A stretch of 14,075 nt of DNA from Sulfurospirillum arcachonense (GTDB taxonomy: Bacteria > Campylobacterota > Campylobacteria > Campylobacterales > Sulfurospirillaceae). The translations under genes and the position numbers were made by a program. Shown here piece after piece: positions 7,526 through 14,075 of this stretch; position 1 is the stretch's first letter; each line of letters begins with the position of its first letter. The notes beneath the pieces are model-generated. The model was given only the letters and a program-made list of their open reading frames with translations, was not told the DNA's origin and did not search any database. The stretch spans positions 1 through 14,075 of the forward strand of contig DQTM01000190.1 of assembly GCA_015662785.1 (NCBI GenBank), read 5' to 3'.

Positions 7526-9061
7526 ATGAATAATATAAAAGGTGATATTTTTGGTGGTGTAACGGCTGCTATAATTGCTCTTCCACTAGCTCTTGCTTTT
7601 GGGGTTGCTAGTGGTGCAGGAGCAATTGCTGGGCTATATGGGGCTATAATACTCGGTTTTATTGCCTCACTTTTTGGTGGAACTCCAACTCAAATTTCAG
7701 GACCAACAGGACCTATGACTGTGGTTTTTGCAAGTGCTATTGCACTCTTTGCTGGTAACATAAATGCTGTTATGAGTGTAGTTTTTTTAACAGGTCTTTT
7801 CCAAATAGCTTTTGGCATTTTTAAGCTAGGAAAATATGTAAGGTATATCCCCTACCCTGTAATTTCAGGTTTTATGAGTGGTATAGGCTTAATCATTATC
7901 ATTTTACAAATAAATCCATTTATAGGATTAGATGGTGATAGTTCAGTTATAAAAACACTATACAATTTGCCTTTTAATTTATCTTATATAAACACTCAAG
8001 CATTAATCATAGCGGCTTCTACATTAGCTATAACAGTTTTTACTCCAAAAGCAATCTCTAAGATAATTCCTTCCCCACTTATAGCACTTGTGATTATGAC
8101 TACTATTAGTATCTCATTAGGATTTGATATAAAAACCATAGGTGAAATTCCTACTTCACTTCCTTCTTTTAACTTTCCTACATTTGAGATAAATCAAACA
8201 AAAGATATTATAATTTTAGCTTTTACTCTAGCTATCCTTGGTTCTATCGATACTCTTTTAACCTCTTTAGTGGCTGATTCTGTGAGCAAAACAAAACATA
8301 ATTCAAATAAAGAATTAATAGCTCAAGGTGTGGGCAATACCTTAGTCTCTTTAGTAGGTGGATTAGCTGGGGCAGGAGCTACTATGAGAACAGTTATAAA
8401 TGTTAAAAGCGGAGGAAAAACGAGGCTTTCAGGTATCATACATTCTCTTACAATTTTGTGTGCTGTACTGTTTATGGCTCCTATTGTTTCACAGATACCT
8501 CTTGCTTTATTGGCTGGTATTTTAATGAAAGTTGGAATTGATATACTTGATTATAAGTTTTTAAGAATCATAAAAAATGCTCCTAAATATGACCTTTATG
8601 TAATGGTTGTAGTATTTTTATTAACTGTTTTTGTAGATTTGATTATGGCTGTTGGAACGGGTATCGTATTGGCTTCTCTTCTCATAGTTTATAGAATTTC
8701 AAAAGAATCAAATATACAAACCATAGAATGCAAAGAAACAGAGCTTCAAGATGAAAAATCACACACTAGAATACTAAACATAAATGGTGCTTTTTTCTTT
8801 GGTTCAGCATCTATCTTTGAAGACCAAGTAAATGAAGTTTTAGATACTAAACACCTGATTATTAACTGTACCAATACTCCTTTTATAGACTTATCAGCTA
8901 TATTTGCACTTGAAGATATGATATCTAAACTAAATGATCTTAACATAAAAGTTTCTTTAGTTTTAAAGAAAGAACATATTGAAAAAATTATCAAAGTGGA
9001 TAAAGCTCATATTTTTGATAATGTTGAGATGCATGAACACATAAAAGATATAAAAAACTAA
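7526..9061 (+). CDS. SulP-family anion transporter with STAS domain (BicA-like)
   Basis: Inner-membrane transporter of 511 aa: about 390 residues of hydrophobic helices, then a cytosolic STAS domain (about 413-505, with FIDLSA at 453-458). SulP proteins move sulfate, bicarbonate or other anions. The sequence has TQISGPTGPMTVVFA (55-69), GSIDTLLTSLVADS (239-252), KHNSNKELIAQGVGN (257-271) and GAGATMRTVINVKSGGKTR (282-300), all resembling the BicA/SulP bicarbonate branch. Asp242 sits where BicA uses an acidic residue for sodium coupling; that substrate assignment is inference. In an autotroph a bicarbonate importer would feed CO2 fixation. No carbonic anhydrase is beside it. It has its own promoter region and lies between alaS and gnnB, which are adjacent in C. 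jejuni, so it looks like a lineage-specific insertion. It has no TACATGTA sites. Confidence 0.88.
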   Translation: MNNIKGDIFGGVTAAIIALPLALAFGVASGAGAIAGLYGAIILGFIASLFGGTPTQISGPTGPMTVVFASAIALFAGNINAVMSVVFLTGLFQIAFGIFKLGKYVRYIPYPVISGFMSGIGLIIIILQINPFIGLDGDSSVIKTLYNLPFNLSYINTQALIIAASTLAITVFTPKAISKIIPSPLIALVIMTTISISLGFDIKTIGEIPTSLPSFNFPTFEINQTKDIIILAFTLAILGSIDTLLTSLVADSVSKTKHNSNKELIAQGVGNTLVSLVGGLAGAGATMRTVINVKSGGKTRLSGIIHSLTILCAVLFMAPIVSQIPLALLAGILMKVGIDILDYKFLRIIKNAPKYDLYVMVVVFLLTVFVDLIMAVGTGIVLASLLIVYRISKESNIQTIECKETELQDEKSHTRILNINGAFFFGSASIFEDQVNEVLDTKHLIINCTNTPFIDLSAIFALEDMISKLNDLNIKVSLVLKKEHIEKIIKVDKAHIFDNVEMHEHIKDIKN

Positions 9062-9155
9062 TTAAAAATATAAATAATTCTCTAAATTTTTATCCTCCCA
9101 AAAGCTTATTTTAAGTATAATCCATCTAATTTTACTTCACATATAAGGCTGCACA
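9062..9155 (+). promoter_or_regulatory. Promoter of gnnB-gnnA-hemH
   Basis: This 94-nt spacer holds a perfect TATAAT at 9116-9121, preceded by TTATTTTAAG, which suits the T-rich, -35-poor housekeeping promoters of Campylobacterota. The inferred start of transcription is near 9128, giving a leader of about 28 nt. A ribosome site AAGG at 9145-9148 lies 7 nt before the gnnB ATG. No convincing terminator hairpin follows the SulP stop, so some read-through from SulP is possible. Confidence 0.7.
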
Positions 9156-10250
9156 ATGAAGATTCCTTTTATAGACCTGAAAACCCAATATGAAACATAC
9201 AAAGAAGAGATAAACAAAGAAGTTCTTGGAGTTATGGAATCTACTCAGTTTATTTTTGGGCCACAAGTTACTAAGCTAGAAAATGGTTTAGCAAAGTTTA
9301 CTGGTGCAAAGCATGCTATAAGCTGTTCTAGTGGAACGGACGCACTTATCTTAGCTCTTTTAGCACTTGATGTAAAAGCAGGTGATGAGATTATCACTAC
9401 TCCATTTACTTTTATAGCTACGGCTGAAGTTATTGCACTTCTTGGAGCTGTTCCTGTTTTTGTAGATATCTGCGATATGAATTACAATATAGACTTTACT
9501 AAAATTGAAGAAAAAATCACATCAAAAACAAAAGCTATCATGCCAGTTTCTCTCTACGGTCAAACTTCAAACATGGATAAAATAAACGAGATAGCTGAAA
9601 GACACAATCTTCCTGTTATAGAAGATGCTTGTCAAAGTTTTGGGGCAGAGTTTAATGGCAAAAAAAGTGGAAATCTTAGTACCATAGGATGTACAAGTTT
9701 CTTCCCATCTAAACCTCTTGGTTGTTATGGAGATGGAGGAGCCTTATTTTGTAATGATGATGCACTAGCAGAGAAAATACGTTCAATCCTAAACCACGGA
9801 CAAGGTAAACGTTATGAGCATAAATACATAGGTATCAACGGTCGCATGGATGCTATGCAAGCAGCAATTTTAAATGTAAAACTAAATCACTTTGAAGATG
9901 AAATTGAGAAACGTATAGAGATAGGAAGTCGATATAGTAAACTTCTTGAAAACTGTGAAGAGCTAAAAACTCCATCTGTTTTTGAAGATAGAACTTCTGT
10001 TTATGCTCAATACTCAGTTTTATGTAAAGACAGAGAAACACTAAGTAAAAAATTAAATGACGCAGGAATCCCAACAGCAGTCCACTACCCAATCCCACTT
10101 CACCTACAAGAGGCATTTGCATATCTTGGAGGAAAAGAGGGAGACTTCCCAGTAAGTGAGAGAGTTGGAAAAAGCATTATGTCTCTTCCAATGAGTCCAT
10201 TTTTAACAAAAGAGCAACAAGATATGGTTGTTGCAACAATAAAGGCATAA
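9156..10250 (+). CDS. gnnB: GnnB-like sugar aminotransferase (DegT/DnrJ/EryC1)
   Basis: PLP-dependent nucleotide-sugar aminotransferase of 364 aa. Together with GnnA it makes UDP-2-acetamido-3-amino-2,3-dideoxyglucose: GnnA oxidises UDP-GlcNAc at C3 and GnnB aminates the ketone. LpxA-type enzymes then add amide-linked acyl chains to lipid A. Visible motifs are SCSSGTDAL (56-64, phosphate binding), VIEDACQSFGA with Asp157 (154-164), SFFPSKPLGCYGDGGA with PLP lysine Lys186, and SVYAQYSV plus GIPTAVHYPIPL in the C-terminal part. These closely match the 3-aminotransferase group including WbpE, which acts on the uronic acid form; the adjacent GnnA-like partner and C. jejuni gene order favour GnnB. 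Ribosome site AAGG, spacing 7. gnnA begins 2 nt after the stop. An alternative role in O-antigen or glycan synthesis remains possible. Confidence 0.8.
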   Translation: MKIPFIDLKTQYETYKEEINKEVLGVMESTQFIFGPQVTKLENGLAKFTGAKHAISCSSGTDALILALLALDVKAGDEIITTPFTFIATAEVIALLGAVPVFVDICDMNYNIDFTKIEEKITSKTKAIMPVSLYGQTSNMDKINEIAERHNLPVIEDACQSFGAEFNGKKSGNLSTIGCTSFFPSKPLGCYGDGGALFCNDDALAEKIRSILNHGQGKRYEHKYIGINGRMDAMQAAILNVKLNHFEDEIEKRIEIGSRYSKLLENCEELKTPSVFEDRTSVYAQYSVLCKDRETLSKKLNDAGIPTAVHYPIPLHLQEAFAYLGGKEGDFPVSERVGKSIMSLPMSPFLTKEQQDMVVATIKA

Positions 10251-10252
10251 GC

Positions 10253-11149
10253 ATGGTAAAAGTAGCACTAATTGGACTAGGATCTATGGGTCAAAACCAC
10301 TACAGAGTTTTAAAATCACTTACAGGAATTGAGATTACAGCACTTTGTGACATAAAGCAGACTCGTGATTATGATGAGCCATTTTTTACAGATTTGGATG
10401 AAATGCTCGAAACTGCAGAATTTGATGCAGCAGTTATAGTCGTTCCTACTTTTTTACATAAAGAAGTTGCTATCAAGTGTCTTAACAAAGGTAAGCACCT
10501 TTTTATTGAAAAACCAGTAGCTTCAACAGTAGAAGAGGCAAAAGACATACTTGAAGCTGCGAAGAAAAACAATGCAAGAGTATGTGTAGGATATATCGAA
10601 AGATTTAATCCAGTAGTAGAACAACTTAAAAATGAAATTGCGAATAGTGAAGTTTACTCTATAGGCATTACTCGCGTTGGTCCATTTCCTCCACGCATAG
10701 CAGATGTTGGAATACTTACAGACCTTTCAGTGCATGATATAGATTTAATTCGTTACATAACAGGTAAAGAAATTCTAAACACTACTATATATAAATCTCA
10801 AAAAATTCACAACCACCACGAAGACAATGCTATTCTTTCGTTTGAACTTGAAGATGAAGTAGTTGCGAGCATTACGACTAACTGGTTAACTCCATTTAGA
10901 AAAAGAACTATTGAAGTTGCAACTAAAGATGCTTACTTTGAAGCAAATCTTATGGAGCAAGACTTAACAGAGTTTTCAGAGTATCAGAAAAATAATTCTT
11001 ATGTAATCAGAAAATGTATGGTTAAAAAAGAGGAGCCACTAGTGCGTGAACTCAAAGCTTTTAGAAAATTTGCAAAAACTGGTGAGCGTCATGGACTTTG
11101 TACTATTGAAGATAGTATGATAACTCTGGAGATTTCATCAAGTAAATGA
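10253..11149 (+). CDS. gnnA: GnnA-like UDP-GlcNAc 3-dehydrogenase (Gfo/Idh/MocA)
   Basis: NAD(P)-dependent oxidoreductase of 298 aa in the Gfo/Idh/MocA family. It should oxidise the C3 hydroxyl of UDP-GlcNAc to the ketone used by GnnB. The Rossmann domain starts with ALIGLGSMG (5-13); the family EKPVA motif (86-90) supplies Lys87 near the nicotinamide and substrate. In the C-terminal domain, GYIERFNP (113-120) and DLSVHDIDLIRY (157-168, with Asp157 and His161) are typical of 3-dehydrogenases. It is slightly short at the C-terminus, where the last residues run straight into hemH, but no domain is missing. AAAGG precedes the ATG by 7 nt. Its stop overlaps the hemH start as ATGA. C. jejuni places gnnA between hemH and gnnB in the same order. 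Substrate specificity is inferred from the pairing. Confidence 0.78.
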   Translation: MVKVALIGLGSMGQNHYRVLKSLTGIEITALCDIKQTRDYDEPFFTDLDEMLETAEFDAAVIVVPTFLHKEVAIKCLNKGKHLFIEKPVASTVEEAKDILEAAKKNNARVCVGYIERFNPVVEQLKNEIANSEVYSIGITRVGPFPPRIADVGILTDLSVHDIDLIRYITGKEILNTTIYKSQKIHNHHEDNAILSFELEDEVVASITTNWLTPFRKRTIEVATKDAYFEANLMEQDLTEFSEYQKNNSYVIRKCMVKKEEPLVRELKAFRKFAKTGERHGLCTIEDSMITLEISSSK

Positions 11150-12081
11150 ATAAAGCCTTAGTATTATTAAACATGGGAGGACCAAACTCCCTAGATGAAG
11201 TTGAAGTTTTTCTAAAAAACATGTTTAATGATAAAAATATAATTACTGTAAAAAGTGATTTACTTCGCTCACTTATATCTTTTATGATAGTTACAGCAAG
11301 AAAAAAAGAAGCACGTTCAAACTATGCCAAAATTGGTGGAAAATCACCAATAGTTGGTTATATAAAACAACTCATAGAGAAACTACAACTTGAATTTAAA
11401 GACACTTATGTAACTTATGCTATGCGTTATACTCCTCCATTTGCACAAGATGTAGTTGAAGAACTCAAGCAAAAAGGTATAACAGAAGTAACACTTCTAC
11501 CACTCTACCCTCAGTACTCAACTACAACAACAAAGTCATCTTTAGAAGATTTTAAAGAAGCTCTTGAACCTCTACATGTAAAGACTCTTCAAGTTGACAG
11601 ATTTTATGAAAATAGACTCTATAACGAGCTACTTGTAGAAAGGATAGAAGAGCAGTTAAAAAATAAAAATTCGCAAGAATTTGAACTCATCTTTTCAGCA
11701 CACTCTTTGCCTCAAAGCATAGTTGACAAAGGCGATGCGTATCAAAAAGAGATCCTTTTACATGTAGAGCTTCTAAAAAATATATTAAAAGAAAAAAACA
11801 TACTTTTCAAAGATATTCATGTTGCATATCAATCAAAACTTGGACCAGTAAAGTGGCTAGATCCATCTTTGGAAGATAAACTAAAATCTCTTACATGTAA
11901 ACAAATCATCATCTCACCTATATCCTTTACCCTAGATAATTCAGAGACAGAATTTGAACTCTCTATGGAGTACAAAGAAGTAGCAGATGAGCTTGGATTT
12001 GAAAAGTATTTAGTAGCTAAATGCCCAAATGACTCTGACAAGTTTGTTCAAGCGATTACTCAAATAGTAACAGATATCTAG
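11146..12081 (+). CDS. hemH: Ferrochelatase
   Basis: Terminal enzyme of the classical protoporphyrin route, inserting ferrous iron into protoporphyrin IX to give protoheme; peripheral to the inner membrane. At 311 aa it has normal bacterial length. The N-terminus ALVLLNMGGPNSLDEVE (4-20), TLLPLYPQYSTTT (116-128) with the YPQYS porphyrin-site motif, FSAHSLPQ with the metal-binding His186, AYQSKLGPVKWLDPS (227-241) and ISPISFTLDNSETEFEL with the presumed catalytic Glu267 are all present. The SET stretch replaces the more common LET, a modest deviation. The start overlaps gnnA by 4 nt (ATGA) with GGAG 14 nt upstream, so coupled translation is likely. The pairing with lipid A sugar genes is shared with C. 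jejuni. The gene holds three TACATGTA sites. Confidence 0.96.
   Translation: MNKALVLLNMGGPNSLDEVEVFLKNMFNDKNIITVKSDLLRSLISFMIVTARKKEARSNYAKIGGKSPIVGYIKQLIEKLQLEFKDTYVTYAMRYTPPFAQDVVEELKQKGITEVTLLPLYPQYSTTTTKSSLEDFKEALEPLHVKTLQVDRFYENRLYNELLVERIEEQLKNKNSQEFELIFSAHSLPQSIVDKGDAYQKEILLHVELLKNILKEKNILFKDIHVAYQSKLGPVKWLDPSLEDKLKSLTCKQIIISPISFTLDNSETEFELSMEYKEVADELGFEKYLVAKCPNDSDKFVQAITQIVTDI
11573..11899. repeat. Three TACATGTA palindromes inside hemH
   Basis: Copies start at 11573, 11759 and 11892, within 327 bp of the 3' half of hemH. They encode Leu-His-Val (residues 143-145 and 205-207) and Thr-Cys (250-251), so two reading frames are used. The first has the preferred CTC and AAG flanks. They form a second cluster 5.6 kb from the nearest copy in alaS, with none in gnnB, gnnA or the SulP gene between. 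Confidence 0.8.
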
Positions 12082-12115
12082 AAAATTGCCTTTCTAAAAT
12101 TTAAAGATATAGAGT
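12082..12115. other. Short convergent gap, hemH versus ftsI
   Basis: The 34-nt AT-rich gap between the stop of hemH and the stop of ftsI on the opposite strand must separate two converging transcripts. Only a very small CTTT/AAAG inverted repeat (12090-12103) is visible; it is too weak to call a terminator. Transcripts may overlap here. Confidence 0.4.
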
Positions 12116-13879
12116 CTACTCAGAGATAACCAAATACCCCTCTTCTACCAAACGTAAAACAACCTCTTTAAATACAGGAACTGCACTCATAGAAGCAAAA
12201 TAGTGATATTTATTTTTAGGCTCGACCACTAAAACACCTATTGTAAAATTGTTCTTTTTATCATTAGCAAATCCAAAAAAAGAGCTATTGTATCTTCTTG
12301 CATAACCACCCTTCTCTGCGATATGTGCAGTCCCAGTTTTACCACCAATAGTAAGACCATCTACTTTAGCTTTTACACCCGTTCCTTTTTGAACAGTTTT
12401 TATCAAAATACCCTGCATTCTTTTTGCAACAGATATAGGAATAACCTCTTTCTCCCCATCTCTAACAATAGGGTATTTTGTACCATCATCACCTTTGAAA
12501 TAAGAAGCTATATACGGTGTGACCATTCTCCCTTTGTTATTAAAAACATTATATGCATTTAAAACTTGTATAAAAGTAGAAGTCATACCATAACCATAAC
12601 CCACGGTTCCTTTATAAGTCTCAGATCTAAACTTATGAAGAGGAGGAATTGAGCCTAACTTTTCATAAGGTAAGTCTATCTGTGTTTTTTGTGTAAATCC
12701 AAAATCTTTTAACCCTTGATAAAATTCTATGGCATCAAGTTTTTGTGATAATTGAATCATACCTACATTACTCGAATGAACTATAACGTCTTCTGCACTC
12801 AACCACTCATAATCATGAGTATCTCGAATAATTTTTCTACCTAACTTATACTTTCCGCCATAAATACGAACTAAGTCATATGGGTTTACTTTTTTCTCTT
12901 TTAATAAAATAGCAAAGGTAATTGGCTTCATAACTGACCCAGGCTCATATGCATACTCAACCGCAGTGACATTTAAGTTTGGATAGTCACTTCTACGTAT
13001 AAAATCAGGGTCATATCTATTTGATGAGGCAAGAGCTACAATAGCACCACTTTGAGAGTGCATAACTGATACTACTATCTCTTTTGCAGCTAAACTCTTT
13101 TTATACTTATCTAAAACATCTTCTAACATCTTTTGAAGCTTCAAAGAAATAGTTGTATGAATATCAAGCCCATTTATTCTTCTACTAGATATACTATCAC
13201 GGTTTAAAATTATACTGTTCGATATATCTCTGCTACCAATAACAAGTGTATCTTGAATAGATAAAAGCTTATCTTCATAATAACGCTCCAAACCTTTCAC
13301 ACCCATCACTTTAGTAATGCCATCTTTCTCTATCTTTTTTACATATCCTATAACAGGAGTAAGAGTTGTTTTCACAGGATACACTCTTCTCTCACCACTT
13401 TGAACTATGCTAAGACCATGTAAAAAAGAAATACCTTTTTTGGCATCATGATATGTTTTAAAAACACCAAGTCTAAAAAGCTTTCTTGCCAATACTTTTA
13501 GGTGTTTTGCACTTTTAGGATTTATTTTATAGGAAAGTACCAAACTACCTTTTCTTGAAAGTATTCTTTTTTTAACTCTAACTTTGTCATCTCCACTATA
13601 CAGAGAGTAGAGATTTACAAATAAATCAAGCTTATCTGGATCTACGTTTTTTGTGTTAATTACGGCTTTATAAAGTTTTTTACTAGATGCTACTTTGAAG
13701 TTATCATTGCTTATAACATTTCCACGAGTAGCATGAATTTGTTCTTTGTAGGTAAGTCTTGGAAGTCGTCTATCTATCTGAGCCCAGTAAAAAAGAGTAC
13801 CCAAAAATATAACAAATCCAAGTGTAACTATAGCAAATAGAAATAATATTTTTATTTTACGGGTATCTTTTTGTTCCAT
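12116..13879 (-). CDS. ftsI: Septal transpeptidase FtsI (class B PBP, PBP3)
   Basis: Monofunctional peptidoglycan transpeptidase of 587 aa, needed for septum cross-linking with FtsW in the divisome. A short basic cytosolic tail precedes one membrane anchor (about 10-31); the rest is periplasmic. The pedestal domain includes HATRGNVISNDNFKVA (49-64), the class B RGxI motif, and GVKGLERYYEDKL (193-205). The transpeptidase has SxxK at S315-K318 in EPGSVMKP, SSN at 369-371 and KTGT at 514-517, all intact. It lies 24 nt downstream of fliE, as pbpB does in C. jejuni, and has no strong ribosome site (weak TAGATAT), so it is probably co-transcribed with the flagellar rod gene. A SpoVD-like or PBP2 alternative is less likely, since GLERYYE and the length fit FtsI. 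Confidence 0.93.
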   Translation of the reverse strand: MEQKDTRKIKILFLFAIVTLGFVIFLGTLFYWAQIDRRLPRLTYKEQIHATRGNVISNDNFKVASSKKLYKAVINTKNVDPDKLDLFVNLYSLYSGDDKVRVKKRILSRKGSLVLSYKINPKSAKHLKVLARKLFRLGVFKTYHDAKKGISFLHGLSIVQSGERRVYPVKTTLTPVIGYVKKIEKDGITKVMGVKGLERYYEDKLLSIQDTLVIGSRDISNSIILNRDSISSRRINGLDIHTTISLKLQKMLEDVLDKYKKSLAAKEIVVSVMHSQSGAIVALASSNRYDPDFIRRSDYPNLNVTAVEYAYEPGSVMKPITFAILLKEKKVNPYDLVRIYGGKYKLGRKIIRDTHDYEWLSAEDVIVHSSNVGMIQLSQKLDAIEFYQGLKDFGFTQKTQIDLPYEKLGSIPPLHKFRSETYKGTVGYGYGMTSTFIQVLNAYNVFNNKGRMVTPYIASYFKGDDGTKYPIVRDGEKEVIPISVAKRMQGILIKTVQKGTGVKAKVDGLTIGGKTGTAHIAEKGGYARRYNSSFFGFANDKKNNFTIGVLVVEPKNKYHYFASMSAVPVFKEVVLRLVEEGYLVISE

Positions 13880-13903
13880 ATATTGAGTATATCTAAAAGT
13901 AGC

Positions 13904-14075
13904 TTACAGTTGAGTTCTTGCAATCTCTTTATAAGCACTAAGTGCTTTGTTTCTTATCTCTAACATCACTTTCATACTCGTCTCAGCCTTACCTATAGCA
14001 AGTGCTGCCTGATGAAGATTTTTAACTTCTCCAGTAGCAATGTCTGCCATAGCTTTATCTGCTATTACTTGTGTT
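13904..14075 (-). CDS. fliE: Flagellar hook-basal body protein FliE (C-terminal part)
   Basis: The last 56 codons of a gene that enters from the right edge, ending at TAA 13906-13904. The peptide has the FliE C-terminal pattern: ATGEVKNLHQAALAIGKAE, then TSMKVMLEIRNKALSAYKEI and ARTQL at the end, matching the family's conserved 'KAE...RNK...AY.EI.R' helices. FliE sits at the base of the flagellar rod, linking the MS ring to the rod, and is exported by the type III flagellar system. In Campylobacterota it usually follows flgB and flgC, which would lie beyond the window. ftsI begins 24 nt after its stop. The window shows this organism is probably flagellated. Confidence 0.93.
   Translation of the reverse strand, partial: TQVIADKAMADIATGEVKNLHQAALAIGKAETSMKVMLEIRNKALSAYKEIARTQL

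Noticed and set aside
9156..10250. WbpE (UDP-GlcNAc3NA pathway) as the primary name
   Set aside because: The motifs fit WbpE well, but no WbpA/WbpB/WbpD-type genes are nearby, and the partner gene and neighbourhood match gnnA/gnnB of C. jejuni.
12082..12115. Bidirectional terminator between hemH and ftsI
   Set aside because: Only a 4-bp inverted repeat is present, with no GC stem or U-tract.
1..14075. CRISPR arrays, insertion sequences, tRNA or rRNA genes
   Set aside because: No direct repeats with spacers, transposase motifs or cloverleaf-like segments were seen; the largest gene-free stretch is 171 nt.

Overview
The window is AT-rich, densely packed bacterial chromosome. Gene content and order point to the Campylobacterota (Epsilonproteobacteria), probably a free-living Sulfurimonas-like member. 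From memory, Campylobacter jejuni has hemH, gnnA, gnnB, alaS, maf and pbpA side by side and pbpB next to fliE, and Helicobacter pylori has bioF beside its PBP1A gene. This window combines all three neighbourhoods. Protein similarities were judged by eye from motifs; no search was run.

Layout. Minus strand, 7354 down to 1: a tightly overlapping operon of alaS, a HemJ-like four-helix membrane protein, maf, bioF, an ABC ATPase, a class A PBP (PBP1A), and the start of a small unidentified gene that leaves the window. Every junction overlaps or abuts. Positions 7355-7525 are a divergent promoter region. Plus strand: a SulP-family anion transporter with a STAS domain (7526-9061), then after a 94-nt gap with a good -10 box, the unit gnnB-gnnA-hemH (9156-12081). 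Convergent to it on the minus strand are ftsI/pbpB (12116-13879) and, 24 nt upstream of that, the 3' end of fliE (13904-14075).

Function. The genes mostly serve the cell envelope: two penicillin-binding proteins (PBP1A for elongation and cross-linking, FtsI for the septum) and the GnnA/GnnB pair, which makes the 3-amino UDP-GlcNAc derivative used for amide-linked acyl chains in lipid A. Around them lie housekeeping enzymes (alanyl-tRNA synthetase, Maf nucleotide pyrophosphatase), two cofactor genes (bioF for biotin, hemH for heme), and an anion transporter whose motifs resemble BicA-type bicarbonate importers.

Most unusual signal. The palindrome TACATGTA occurs 14 times, against roughly 0.5 expected from base composition (a hand estimate). 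All copies lie inside genes, 11 in 2197-5990 and three in hemH, and they use all three reading frames, so the constraint appears to be on the DNA rather than the protein. Flanks favour CTY on the left and RAG on the right, and two copies are perfect 16-bp palindromes. It looks like a highly iterated palindrome or a distributed protein-recognition site. I do not know a described function for it in this group.
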